This document shows positions 16,170 through 25,330 of a stretch of 26,158 nt of DNA, one piece after another (the first letter of the stretch is position 1; each line of letters begins with the position of its first letter). A program made the position numbers and the translations under genes. The notes below the pieces were generated by a model. That model searched no databases and was not told the origin of the DNA. It saw nothing but the letters and a program-made list of their open reading frames with translations. The DNA is taken from contig JBJKSH010000151.1 in the NCBI GenBank assembly GCA_046704255.1, forward strand, positions 1 through 26,158, given 5' to 3'. This DNA is from FEN-1297 sp046704255 (GTDB lineage Bacteria; Bacteroidota; Ignavibacteria; Ignavibacteriales; Ignavibacteriaceae).

Positions 16170-16628
16170 ATGAAGAAATTTGGGTTATTAAGATTCTTTA
16201 TTTTAATTATTGCGGGGGTTACCATCTTCGGATGCGGCGCAAGCCAAAGATTTACAAGCTCTACTACTTCTTTATTTAATAATCCTGTTTCTTTAAACGG
16301 CATAATTTATTACGGATATTCTCAAGATTCCGTTAAAGAAGCAAACGACCAAACATTCTTTGTTAAATTAAACCCGGGTCCGCCGCCTGTTAAAACTTAC
16401 ACTGCCCAATTTGCTTTTTCTTTAAGCGATAAAGGTGATTATATTCTTACCGTAACAAGAGTTTCCGATTCTCTGCAATATCAACCTATTAAAGTAAATG
16501 TTGACAGCACCGTAAACAATGTAAGAGTTATTTTGCCGCCGGATATTAAAAGTTCGGTTGTAAGCCCGGTTATTATAAATATTAAATCCGGAGAGACCAA
16601 CAACATTATTTTAACAAAGCCCAATTAA
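16170..16628 (+). CDS. Small exported lipoprotein
   Basis: This 152-residue protein has no recognised family. The N-terminus MKKFGLLRFFILIIAGVTIF leads into G-C at 21-22, a lipobox with Cys22. It is therefore probably a lipid-anchored envelope protein. The mature part is beta-rich, with YTAQFAFSLSDKGDYILTVTRV resembling a small beta-sandwich or a carbohydrate-binding-like fold, and ends in alternating hydrophobic strands. It lies 27 nt after the kinase gene and 33 nt before the TolB-like gene, so it is presumably cotranscribed and may associate with the kinase's periplasmic half (inference). Confidence 0.75.
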   Translation: MKKFGLLRFFILIIAGVTIFGCGASQRFTSSTTSLFNNPVSLNGIIYYGYSQDSVKEANDQTFFVKLNPGPPPVKTYTAQFAFSLSDKGDYILTVTRVSDSLQYQPIKVNVDSTVNNVRVILPPDIKSSVVSPVIINIKSGETNNIILTKPN

Positions 16629-16661
16629 TGTAAAAGTTTATTATTATACCGGGAATAAAAA

Positions 16662-18485
16662 ATGGCAAAATCTTTTTATGATAAGTTACTAGTTGATATC
16701 ATTTCTTTAGCTACTGTTTGGATATTATCCGGTATATTTATTTTTACCTATCCGCAAAATTTGGAAATAACAACCTCGCGTAAAATAATTTCAACGGCTG
16801 ACATGCATTTTAACGGTGAGATTAAAAATATTAAAATTTGCCCTGCGGATCCTAATTTAATTTCATTTGAAGGTTACAAAGGAATTGATAAGGTTGAGCT
16901 GTTTTATGTGTTTGCTAATAAGAAGGAGTCTTTACCTGTTAAAATACAATTAAGTTCCAACGAAAGTAATTTTATGAGTTCCCGCGTTGACCAGGAATTA
17001 GACTGGTGCCCTGTTAAAATTAATGATGAATACTGGTTTGTCTTTGAAAGTACATATAATGGAAACGAAGATTTGTTTTTAGGTAATACATCCGGTAAAT
17101 ATTTTGTACAGTTAACCGGCAACATCGGGCAGGATTATCACCCTAGATGGTCACCGGACGGAAGCAAAATTGTTTTTGTTTCTTCCAGAAAAGGCAATGC
17201 GGATATTTATTTACTTAATAATGTTAAAGATATTATAGACAAATACGGGGAAGAAATAAATGACGGTACATTACCGAAGAATTCAAGAATACTTAAACTT
17301 AATATTAATAAAAATTATTTTGAAGATTTAACCGCCGGTAATTTACTTATAGATACAAACCCGGATTGGTCGCCCGACGGAAATTATATTGTATACCAGA
17401 GGCAGACAATTACTCCGCATAACAAAAATAAATACTTTCAGCTTGCCTTGCTGGATATGGAGCATATTGGAAGTTCCAAAGTTAAGATTATTGAACGCAG
17501 CAGTTCTACTGAAGATATTTTGCAGCCCGGCTGGAGCCCGATAATAGATTCTTCCGGTTATAAGATTGCCTTTTATACCGTTAAAGATAATTCTATTTCT
17601 ACCGGCGGAAGAAACGTAAGGTTGAACGTATTAACTATTAACTCCAATAATTATTCTTTTGAAAACGGAATTGCCGACTATATAAAAAAGAGCAGTAATT
17701 TTGTCCCCTGCTGGGCAGGTATTGCGCAAGGATTAATTTATGTAAAATCAGACGGGATAAAAACATCCATTGATTATGTAAGTACAAAAAGGTTGAATAA
17801 CAATTATGAAAATGTTACTCTACTCCGCGATAATCCCGGCACCACTTACCAGGAGGTAAATTGCATAAGGTATAATAATTATTCCATTATTTATTATTTA
17901 ACTTACCAGGATCAACAATATAATATTTACTATTCTTTGTTATTGGATTACAACTCCGGTTCATCTGTTAACGATAATACACTAAACAATAACGGTAATA
18001 CAAACATGCTTTCGTTAGGGATGAATACAATTACAACTAGTTACAGCGGCGATGCACCCGGCAGCAGTTTGGATTTCGGAACATCTTTTACTATGGAATA
18101 TTTCTTCCTGAGCTTTAATCAAAATAAATTTAAAATTAGTGCGGCTTTATCTGCAGGGCTGGCTTATGTATCCGATAAAATTGTTAAACATCATCCGGTT
18201 AATTTTATGGATTTTACCGCCACCTTATATTATAATTTAAATAGCTGGGATATTTTTTTTACAACCGGTCCGGGCTTGTATGCAGACAAAGGTACAAGCC
18301 ATTACACACTTGGATTGGGTGTTAAGTTTAATATTATCCGGCAAATGTCATTAAAAGTCTTTTACTATCACGATTCAATCGGCTATAATATAGACGGCTC
18401 AGCTTCACCGCTTTACAGGAAGAATGATGCATATTCCGGTATTCAATTTGGTGTTTATTATAATATTTCTTTAACCGGGGATTAA
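16662..18485 (+). CDS. Exported TolB-like (PD40) protein with C-terminal beta-barrel-like region
   Basis: This 607-residue protein has a signal peptide (hydrophobic core ISLATVWILSGIFIF, then TYPQ). Residues about 110-370 contain PD40/WD40-like blades with the typical WSPDG core: PRWSPDGSKIVF (161-172), PDWSPDGNYIVY (234-245), and a degenerate PGWSPIIDSSGYKIAF (289-304). These are characteristic of TolB-type beta-propellers. From about residue 455 to the end, alternating hydrophobic strands (KFKISAALSAGLAYV, YTLGLGVKFNI, IQFGVYYNISL) suggest an outer-membrane beta-barrel. A propeller joined to a barrel is an uncommon architecture. It belongs to the kinase operon and overlaps nothing; the next gene starts 10 nt later. 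Function is unknown; an outer-membrane sensor or complex subunit is possible. Confidence 0.75.
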   Translation: MAKSFYDKLLVDIISLATVWILSGIFIFTYPQNLEITTSRKIISTADMHFNGEIKNIKICPADPNLISFEGYKGIDKVELFYVFANKKESLPVKIQLSSNESNFMSSRVDQELDWCPVKINDEYWFVFESTYNGNEDLFLGNTSGKYFVQLTGNIGQDYHPRWSPDGSKIVFVSSRKGNADIYLLNNVKDIIDKYGEEINDGTLPKNSRILKLNINKNYFEDLTAGNLLIDTNPDWSPDGNYIVYQRQTITPHNKNKYFQLALLDMEHIGSSKVKIIERSSSTEDILQPGWSPIIDSSGYKIAFYTVKDNSISTGGRNVRLNVLTINSNNYSFENGIADYIKKSSNFVPCWAGIAQGLIYVKSDGIKTSIDYVSTKRLNNNYENVTLLRDNPGTTYQEVNCIRYNNYSIIYYLTYQDQQYNIYYSLLLDYNSGSSVNDNTLNNNGNTNMLSLGMNTITTSYSGDAPGSSLDFGTSFTMEYFFLSFNQNKFKISAALSAGLAYVSDKIVKHHPVNFMDFTATLYYNLNSWDIFFTTGPGLYADKGTSHYTLGLGVKFNIIRQMSLKVFYYHDSIGYNIDGSASPLYRKNDAYSGIQFGVYYNISLTGD

Positions 18486-18495
18486 GAATAACAGG

Positions 18496-19950
18496 ATGAT
18501 AAAAATAAGTTTGGCCCTTTTTATAATAGCTTTTGTATCCTTCTTTAATTATGCACAGGAAGGAAATATTTATCTGCTTAACCATCATTATAATGAGGGG
18601 ATAAAATATTTTGAAAGTTTGTTAAATAAAGGTACCGGCGACACAGGAGTTTATAATAATTTAATGCATTTATATTACAGGAAGGCCGAATTATATAAAT
18701 CTTTCTGGAAAATCGGAACAAGAATAGAGTTAAAATACTACGATACAAAATTACAGAAGCAGCCGAAAAATTATAATCCTATCATAGATTTTTATAAAGG
18801 CATTTGTTTGTTTCAAATTAAAGATTATTCCGGCTCAATAAAAAGCTTTCTTAATTATTTAGTACTAAAAAAAGGTGAAAACAATTTAAAATCAAAAGCG
18901 TTGGAATGGTTGGGTGCATGCGAGTATAAAAAAGGCAATGTTCAAAAAGCAGAAAATTACTGGGCCAGAGTTACTTTAAATAATGATGATACTAAGGCGG
19001 AACTTTCTTTTATTTATTACATGCTTAATTATAAATCGGATGCAGCAGACAAGCTGATTGAAAATGTAAAGCCTGAACCCGGTAATGTGGAACTGAATAA
19101 GGATTTGCTTTTTATTTACTCACAAAAGAAAGACCGGCAAAAAATAAATGAACTGCTTAGGTATGAATATAATGCACCTGCCCTTGTTGTAAACAAAGGT
19201 AAAGAAAATACGGAAAATTTTTTTGATCCTTCGGTATTTTATTCCATTTATAAAGCTTCGTTATATTTATCTTTTTTTTATGCAAACACGGTTAATTCCT
19301 ATTCAAGTATAGAACAGCAGAACAAATTGAATACAAAATATTACCGGGGAATATATTTCTTTGAAAATAAAAGTTATTACCAATGCATAAATAATTTAAG
19401 AGATGCCGACTATAAACCGGCAGCAGCCGTTTTATCTGCAGCCTATTATCTAACCGGTAAAATAAATGATGCGGAACAGGTTGTTAAGAATATTTATTCA
19501 TGGAACAATTTAAAAGCAATTTGTAAGCTTGCCGCTTTGTCTTATCAATATAAATTAAAAAATTTTTACGGCGGGATTCTAACATATTTTGCAGAAAAAT
19601 ACGGTGAGCCCTCTCCGCCTAAAAATGAACTTGTGCAAAAGTTTTACTTATATACCGGCGGAATAAATATAAATACCGGGCATTATGATGAAGCACTTAA
19701 AATACTAAGCACCGGTTATATACATTGGAGACCGTTAAGTATAGAAGCAAACCCCCCCGATTATATGGTTGTTTATTCTTACTTATATCTTAAGATGAAT
19801 AATTTAGATGAATGTAAAAACATAAATGAAAGGCTGGCAGCCGTAACAAATTACTTCCCGGAAGTTCGGCAAATTAGAGATGCCGTAACAAACCTGGATA
19901 TTTTAACTTCTATCGGAATAGAAGGACTAAGCGGATTAAATTCAAAATAA
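18496..19950 (+). CDS. Exported TPR-repeat protein
   Basis: This 484-residue protein has a Sec signal peptide (ISLALFIIAFVSFFNYAQ). Helical repeats run through its length, clearest at about 24-57 (HYNEGIKYFESLLNKG), 94-130 (GICLFQIKDYSGSIKSFLNY), 133-155 (WLGACEYKKGNVQKAENY) and near 395-412 (GGININTGHYDEALKIL). These are tetratricopeptide-like scaffolds for protein-protein contact, here predicted in the periplasm. It lies 10 nt after the TolB-like gene and 14 nt before the solute-binding protein gene. It probably bridges envelope components of this operon (inference). No enzymatic motif is visible. Confidence 0.8.
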   Translation: MIKISLALFIIAFVSFFNYAQEGNIYLLNHHYNEGIKYFESLLNKGTGDTGVYNNLMHLYYRKAELYKSFWKIGTRIELKYYDTKLQKQPKNYNPIIDFYKGICLFQIKDYSGSIKSFLNYLVLKKGENNLKSKALEWLGACEYKKGNVQKAENYWARVTLNNDDTKAELSFIYYMLNYKSDAADKLIENVKPEPGNVELNKDLLFIYSQKKDRQKINELLRYEYNAPALVVNKGKENTENFFDPSVFYSIYKASLYLSFFYANTVNSYSSIEQQNKLNTKYYRGIYFFENKSYYQCINNLRDADYKPAAAVLSAAYYLTGKINDAEQVVKNIYSWNNLKAICKLAALSYQYKLKNFYGGILTYFAEKYGEPSPPKNELVQKFYLYTGGININTGHYDEALKILSTGYIHWRPLSIEANPPDYMVVYSYLYLKMNNLDECKNINERLAAVTNYFPEVRQIRDAVTNLDILTSIGIEGLSGLNSK

Positions 19951-19964
19951 TATTTTAATTAAAT

Positions 19965-21548
19965 ATGAGAAAAATTATTTTTTTATCGTTGTTATTAATT
20001 ATATCTTCATTTTCCGTGCTTGCTCAATCAAGGTATGGAGGCGTGTTAAGTTATTGTGAATCTACATTACCCAGAACTTTTGATCCTATAACCGGTGAAG
20101 ACGACCTACCGAATGTAAGGTTATGTACACTGTTATATGAAGGACTTTTCAGTTTGAACATCGATAGAGAACCGGTGGAAAAGCTGGCTTCCGGCTATAA
20201 AATGTCCGTTGACAACAGCCAAATAATAATTGATTTAAAGGACAATGTTAAATGGTCAGACGGCGGTTCATTTACTTCTGCCGACGTAGTTGCAACAGTA
20301 AGAGCTATCCAAGCATCGGATAATCAATACCTTCTAAGCTTAATTAAAATTTTTAAAGATGTGGAAGCAGTAAATAAATACAGCGTCTTATTTAAATTTA
20401 ACGGACGGTACCCGTTGGATTTTGTTTTGAAACATCTTGTCTTTAATATTCTTCCCGCATACAAGCTAAAAAATCTTCCTTTAACAAATAAAAGTGATAT
20501 TGCAAGAGATCCCGTGGGAACGGGATTTTTTAAATATGCAAGCCGCGGCCCCAATTATATAAATCTTTTAGTCAGCCAGGATTATAGGGATAGGAATCCC
20601 GGTAAGGGTCCGTATCTAAACGGGGTAAATATTTTGGAGCAGATAGATGCCGGTTCGCAGATAGAATATTTAAAGGCTAATTATGTTCAATTATTACTAA
20701 GTATTCCTCCTACGGAAATTGCTCCGCTGCAGGAAGCAGGTTATAATATTATTAGATATAATACGTACACTTATAATTTTATTGCATATAATTTTAAAAA
20801 CAAAATATTAGCCGTAAGAAATATACGTCAGGCAATGATGTACGGTTTTAACCGGGCAAATATTTTATCAAAAGTATATTTAAACCAGGGCCAGCTTATT
20901 TCCGGGCCATTCCCCAGCGGTGCCGCATATTATTCACCGGACGTTAAACCATATCCGTATAACCCCAGCAAAGCAGTAGCGCTTTTAAGAGATGCCGGTT
21001 TTACTATTGTAAATTCCAACGGCATACGAGAAAATGCCGCAGGAGATTTGCTGCAGTTTAATTTGGTATTACCCAGGTACAGCTCGGATGATTTCGTTCC
21101 GAGAGTAATAAACCAGTTTATTACGGATATGAAAACCATCGGCATAAAAATTATAAGGAAGGATTATGAATTTGAAAATTATCTTCATAAAGTAAAATAT
21201 GACCACGACTTTGACCTTGCTTATGCACAACTGGTGTTTTCGGATCCCGGGAACATATATCAGTTATTTTATTCAAAAAATAATGAACCGGGTCACGATA
21301 ATTTTATCTCGTATAACAATTCTTATGTAGATACTTTATTACAGCAGATGAAAGCAACCGGCAATGAAATAGTTAAAAAGAACCTCGGGCAAAAGCTGCA
21401 TATATATCTGCATGATGATTTGCCCTACATGTTTCTCTGGTCTTTGGATCAGAATGCGGCAGCAAGCATGAATCTAAGAAATATTCGCCCGTACATTACA
21501 CCGTTTACCTTCTTTGGGGAGATAAACAAGTGGTATCTGGCAAAATAA
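19965..21548 (+). CDS. Peptide ABC transporter substrate-binding protein (SBP_bac_5 family)
   Basis: This 527-residue family-5 extracellular solute-binding protein (DppA/OppA-like) captures di- or oligopeptides, or sometimes nickel or other ligands, for the ABC importer encoded next. The signal peptide is LLLIISSFSVLA, cleaved at AQ|S. Family landmarks are YGGVLSYC near the start, LCTLLYEGLFSLN, LKDNVKWSDGGSFTSADVV (the canonical W-S-D-G-x-x-F-T-A-x-D-V block), DPVGTGFFKY, and the RQAMMYGFNRANI helix. No lipobox is present, so it is probably periplasmic. It lies 3 nt before the permease gene. The specificity cannot be read from sequence. Confidence 0.93.
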   Translation: MRKIIFLSLLLIISSFSVLAQSRYGGVLSYCESTLPRTFDPITGEDDLPNVRLCTLLYEGLFSLNIDREPVEKLASGYKMSVDNSQIIIDLKDNVKWSDGGSFTSADVVATVRAIQASDNQYLLSLIKIFKDVEAVNKYSVLFKFNGRYPLDFVLKHLVFNILPAYKLKNLPLTNKSDIARDPVGTGFFKYASRGPNYINLLVSQDYRDRNPGKGPYLNGVNILEQIDAGSQIEYLKANYVQLLLSIPPTEIAPLQEAGYNIIRYNTYTYNFIAYNFKNKILAVRNIRQAMMYGFNRANILSKVYLNQGQLISGPFPSGAAYYSPDVKPYPYNPSKAVALLRDAGFTIVNSNGIRENAAGDLLQFNLVLPRYSSDDFVPRVINQFITDMKTIGIKIIRKDYEFENYLHKVKYDHDFDLAYAQLVFSDPGNIYQLFYSKNNEPGHDNFISYNNSYVDTLLQQMKATGNEIVKKNLGQKLHIYLHDDLPYMFLWSLDQNAAASMNLRNIRPYITPFTFFGEINKWYLAK

Positions 21549-21551
21549 AAT

Positions 21552-22448
21552 ATGGCACAGGTTAAGAACATAATAAAGGAATTTATTATTTCCGTATTTG
21601 TTCTGATTGCCGCTGCTTTTATCTTGTATCTTCTAATGTCGAAAACCATTCATGGGAATTCAGGCTTTGGTATAAATAGTAATTCTTCATTAATAAAAAT
21701 CGTAAGCAGTTATTTTTCATGGGTAAACGGCATTATCTTTCATGAAAGTTTCGGTTCTTCAATTTCATATAATGAACCGGTTAGCCGGCTAATTAATAAC
21801 GGGTTTAATATTACAGGCAGACTTGTTTTTTTTTCTGTTCCGGTTACAGTAATAATTTCATTTATAATTGCATATTATAGTGCGTCAAATCCATTTTCCA
21901 AAATAATAAAAATAATTTCGGAATCGCTAAGCGTTTTATCTTTCATGCCGGTATTTTTACTTGCCGTAATAATAAGGCCGTTCTGGATAAAAGAATTCGG
22001 CATGTTAAATTTTCAATCTTCCGCATCTTTTTTTTTAAATTTAGGATTTTTTGCAGTTCCAATAATTATACTTTCGGTGGGAGACGGCGCACTTGCCGAC
22101 ATGATAAAACAATTCAAAAATATTTTTGACAATATTCTAAGTGAAAATTATATAAAGGCAATTGCCGTAAGAAATGCCGGTACATTCAGGCATGTTTTAA
22201 AACATTTTATTATTTCAGCAGCATCGGTAATACTTTCTAGATTCTCTTATATTCTAGGCGGAGCAATAATTATCGAATTTATTTTTTACAGCAGAGGCAT
22301 CGGCATATTGGCGCTGGAGGCTTTAAGGAACAGGGATGTAAATGTAATTCTGGCTATTGCGTTCGTGTTTTCAATAATAATCATTTGCGCAAATTTATTC
22401 GGCAAACTGTTAACTTTAATTTTGGACCCGCGTTTAAGCAAAGAATAA
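21552..22448 (+). CDS. Peptide ABC transporter permease (DppB/OppB-like)
   Basis: This 298-residue integral membrane subunit has about six hydrophobic segments. TM1 lies at 8-30, followed by a periplasmic loop ending GSSISYNEPVSRLI (family G-x-S-x-x-x-x-x-P-V pattern), then five further segments. The cytoplasmic EAA-type loop that contacts the ATPases is KAIAVRNAGTFRHVLKHFI. The C-terminal segment ends LTLILDPRLSKE, which matches the L-x-x-x-x-DPR terminus of DppB-type permeases. It starts 3 nt after the binding-protein gene and pairs with the next permease to form the channel. Confidence 0.92.
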   Translation: MAQVKNIIKEFIISVFVLIAAAFILYLLMSKTIHGNSGFGINSNSSLIKIVSSYFSWVNGIIFHESFGSSISYNEPVSRLINNGFNITGRLVFFSVPVTVIISFIIAYYSASNPFSKIIKIISESLSVLSFMPVFLLAVIIRPFWIKEFGMLNFQSSASFFLNLGFFAVPIIILSVGDGALADMIKQFKNIFDNILSENYIKAIAVRNAGTFRHVLKHFIISAASVILSRFSYILGGAIIIEFIFYSRGIGILALEALRNRDVNVILAIAFVFSIIIICANLFGKLLTLILDPRLSKE

Positions 22449-22463
22449 ATAAATTTATATCAT

Positions 22464-23441
22464 ATGATTCGTAAGTTTTTAATTGACAAACCTGAAAATA
22501 AAAATGTAATTAGGAAAGGCAAGCCTTTAATTATTGCGGGTGCCGCAGTCATTCTTCTTTTTGTATTTGCCGCACTTTTCGGGGAACTGGCTTATCCGTT
22601 GGGAATTTATAAGTACTCCCCTAACCAGACCAATTTATCCTTAGCCGATATTCCGCCTTCCAATAAATTACTTAGGAATTTGCTGGTCAGGAGCGCAAAC
22701 TTCAACAACAATTTTTACGAAAGTAATACAGCCGGAGATAAAAATTATTTTTTTGCCGGTACGGATGCGGAAGGCAGGGATATTTTAATAAGAGTATTTA
22801 ACGGTGCCGCAACTTATTTAATAGGCGGCAGTATTGCCATTTTAATTGCCGTTATTTTAGGGCTTGCACTTGGTGCCGTAACAGGCTATTATAAAGATAA
22901 ATTTTTGTACGGTACCGGATTATTTTTTATCAGTATTATAGAAAGTTTTCCGGTTATTGTAATTTTAATTTTAATTGCCTTCGTTTATAACTTTAATTTT
23001 TGGGCGTTAATGACTACAATCGGAATAATTTATTCTACAAAATTCGGAAGGTTAATAAAAACTAAAATTGAAGTATTAAAGAGCAGCGATTTTATTTTAG
23101 CCGCTAAGGAATTAGGGCTTTCGGATAATAAAATAATTTTTAAACATATCGTCTGGTATAATTGCAAGAATGAAATACTTGTACAAATGATATATGTATT
23201 TGCAGCTGTAATACTTATTGAGGCAACACTTGGTTATATCGGATACGGAGTTGCCGGTAACTGGGTTAGCTGGGGAAAAATGATTTATGAGGGTATAGGT
23301 GGTAAATCTGCTTTAAGATTGATGAATGGTATGTACTGGGAATTTGTTCCTCCGGCAGTTGCAATGGTAGTTTCAATCCTGGGTTTTAATCTTTTTGCTT
23401 ACGGGTTATCCGGATGGTTTAAGATAAAAGATAACATATAA
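22464..23441 (+). CDS. Peptide ABC transporter permease (DppC/OppC-like)
   Basis: This 325-residue permease has a first TM at about 22-45 and a long periplasmic loop. The family signature FAGTDAEGRDILIRVFNGAA (G-T-D-x-x-G-R-D) precedes the membrane core, and the EAA loop is LAAKELGLSDNKIIFKHIVW. The segment YIGYGVAGNWVSWGKMIYEG near the C-terminus matches the DppC pattern G-x-x-x-P/N-x-x-x-W-G. It follows the DppB-like gene by 15 nt and ends directly before the ATPase start. All features expected of a working permease are visible. Confidence 0.92.
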   Translation: MIRKFLIDKPENKNVIRKGKPLIIAGAAVILLFVFAALFGELAYPLGIYKYSPNQTNLSLADIPPSNKLLRNLLVRSANFNNNFYESNTAGDKNYFFAGTDAEGRDILIRVFNGAATYLIGGSIAILIAVILGLALGAVTGYYKDKFLYGTGLFFISIIESFPVIVILILIAFVYNFNFWALMTTIGIIYSTKFGRLIKTKIEVLKSSDFILAAKELGLSDNKIIFKHIVWYNCKNEILVQMIYVFAAVILIEATLGYIGYGVAGNWVSWGKMIYEGIGGKSALRLMNGMYWEFVPPAVAMVVSILGFNLFAYGLSGWFKIKDNI

Positions 23442-24512
23442 ATGAAAACGATATTAAAAGTAGAAAACCTGTTTACTTATTTCGAGTCTCCTTGGGGAAT
23501 GGTTAAAGCTGTAGACGGCGTTGGCTTTTCTATTGAAGATAAAGAAACATTTTGTTTAATAGGGGAATCCGGCAGCGGAAAATCCGTTACGGCACTTTCT
23601 ATTATAGGCTTAACAGGCGGCCGGCCCGGTATTGTAAATGGGAAAATTTATTTTGATGAAAAGAATCTTCTGGAGGGCCTTGATAAATATTGTAAAAAAG
23701 GAAATAACAACGGTAAAAATTATTTTATAAAGGATATAAAATCATGGAACAACGTACATAAAAAAAATCTGGAAAATGTAAGAGGTAAAAAAATATCTAT
23801 GATATTCCAGGATCCCGTAGGCTCTTTAGATCCTGTTTTTACTGTCGGCAGCCAGCTAAAGCAAACGATATACGGCAATAAAATTACAGATAATAAAAAA
23901 GAAGCACATCAACTTGCAGTTAAAATGCTTGAAAAAGTAAAACTGCCGTATCCGGAAAAAACAATGTCGTTGTATCCGTTCCAGTTAAGCGGCGGAATGG
24001 CGCAGCGTGTAATGATTTCATTGGCTTTATTAACAAATCCCAAATTGCTTATTGCCGATGAACCGACAACAGCACTTGATTCGACTGTTCAAATTAAAAT
24101 TCTCAATCTGCTTTCGGAACTAAAAGAAGAATTCGATATGTCTATTCTTTTAATAACGCATGATATCGGTATAGGCATAAAATATTCGGATAAAATTGCG
24201 GTTATGTATGCAGGAAGAATTGTTGAAACGGGAAACCCGGAGAATTTTTATCCCGCTTTAAATAATCATCCGTATACCAGGGCTTTATTTGAGTCGAAAA
24301 CAGGTAAGGGAGAGTTTGTAGAAAAGAATAATAAATTAAATAAAGCAGCGGCTCCCGATCCTGCCGGCCTTCTGCAAGGCTGCAAGTTTTTCCCACGCTG
24401 CAAATTTGCAAACACCTTTGCGGACGGCGGGAAAAAATGCATGGAAAAGGAACCGGAGTTTTTTAAAGTAGCAAAAAATCACTTTGTTAAGTGCTGGAAA
24501 TATGAAAGATAA
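23442..24512 (+). CDS. Peptide ABC transporter ATPase (DppD/OppD-like)
   Basis: This 356-residue nucleotide-binding subunit has Walker A GESGSGKS (41-48), Q-loop IFQDP (121-125), signature LSGGMAQRV, Walker B LLIADEP and the switch His in LITHDIG. The C-terminus has the oligopeptide/dipeptide-transporter tail with GCKFFPRCKFA and further cysteines (KKCMEKEP, KCWKYER), the family's conserved Cys cluster. Between Walker A and the Q-loop, residues about 80-105 (KKGNNNGKNYFIKDI) form an insertion relative to typical DppD. Its start abuts the permease stop with no gap, and its end overlaps the next ATPase gene by 11 nt. Confidence 0.95.
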   Translation: MKTILKVENLFTYFESPWGMVKAVDGVGFSIEDKETFCLIGESGSGKSVTALSIIGLTGGRPGIVNGKIYFDEKNLLEGLDKYCKKGNNNGKNYFIKDIKSWNNVHKKNLENVRGKKISMIFQDPVGSLDPVFTVGSQLKQTIYGNKITDNKKEAHQLAVKMLEKVKLPYPEKTMSLYPFQLSGGMAQRVMISLALLTNPKLLIADEPTTALDSTVQIKILNLLSELKEEFDMSILLITHDIGIGIKYSDKIAVMYAGRIVETGNPENFYPALNNHPYTRALFESKTGKGEFVEKNNKLNKAAAPDPAGLLQGCKFFPRCKFANTFADGGKKCMEKEPEFFKVAKNHFVKCWKYER

Positions 24513-25320
24513 TATAATAAATAAAAGTAATACCGAACCGTTTATTAAAGTTACAAATCTTACGAAGATATTTAACCCGGGAAGTTTTTTAGGCTTTAAT
24601 AAAAAAAAGACTGCTGCAGTAAACACCGTTAGTTTTGATGTTGAACCGGGTGATACAATTGGTCTGGCCGGTGAAAGCGGAAGCGGCAAAAGTACTCTTG
24701 GTAAACTTATTATCGGTTTGCTTTCTCCAACAAGAGGCTCGGTTAAATTAAACGGTATAGAGGTTAACAAAGCTAGCAAGGCACAAACAAAAAACATAAG
24801 AAAATTTGCAAGGATGATTTTTCAAAACCTGGATGCGGTTCTAAATCCGAATATGAAAATCGTACAGATACTTGCAGAACCGCTAAAACTTTATACGGAA
24901 CAGGATGAAGGCGTGATATCCAAAAAAATTATTGAACTCCTTGATGAAGTTAATCTTTTACCTAATATAAAAGATAAATACCCCCATGAATTAAGCGGCG
25001 GGCAAAAAAGAAGAATTTCAATAGCAAGAGCAATCGCATATCCGCCTGAACTTTTAATTGCCGATGAGCCCGTATCATCTCTTGATGCAACATCAAGCTC
25101 TCAGATTATAAATTTAATTAAAGAAATAAAAAAAGAATATGAATTAACTTTGCTTTTAATAACTCACCAAATTGATATTATTCCGGAACTTTGCAAAAAT
25201 GTTATGATAATGAAAAACGGCTCTATAATTGAAAGCGGAGGAATTGATATTATTACAGATAATAATGCCAGGCATCCGTTTACGCAGGAATTAATTAATT
25301 CAACTATAAAATTAAGTTAA
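24502..25320 (+). CDS. Peptide ABC transporter ATPase (DppF/OppF-like), short form
   Basis: This 272-residue second nucleotide-binding subunit has Walker A GESGSGKS (57-64), Q-loop IFQNLDAVLNPNM, signature LSGGQKRRISIARAIA, Walker B LLIADEPVSSLD and switch His in LITHQID. The ATG at 24502 overlaps the DppD-like gene by 11 nt and is preferred over the in-frame TTG at 24484, which adds only MLSAGN. The protein ends soon after the ABC domain (ARHPFTQELINSTIKLS) and lacks the C-terminal cysteine-containing oligopeptide tail that the first ATPase has. All catalytic motifs are intact, so the importer should be a complete ABCDF set. Confidence 0.94.
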   Translation: MKDNIINKSNTEPFIKVTNLTKIFNPGSFLGFNKKKTAAVNTVSFDVEPGDTIGLAGESGSGKSTLGKLIIGLLSPTRGSVKLNGIEVNKASKAQTKNIRKFARMIFQNLDAVLNPNMKIVQILAEPLKLYTEQDEGVISKKIIELLDEVNLLPNIKDKYPHELSGGQKRRISIARAIAYPPELLIADEPVSSLDATSSSQIINLIKEIKKEYELTLLLITHQIDIIPELCKNVMIMKNGSIIESGGIDIITDNNARHPFTQELINSTIKLS

Positions 25321-25330
25321 ATTATTTATT

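Noticed and set aside
24484..24501. TTG start for the second ATPase, giving a six-residue extension
   Set aside because: The ATG at 24502 gives a normal N-terminus, and the extension MLSAGN has no support.
24336..24797. 153-codon minus-strand open frame across the ATPase junction
   Set aside because: It is antisense to two genes with intact catalytic motifs and has no recognisable domain.
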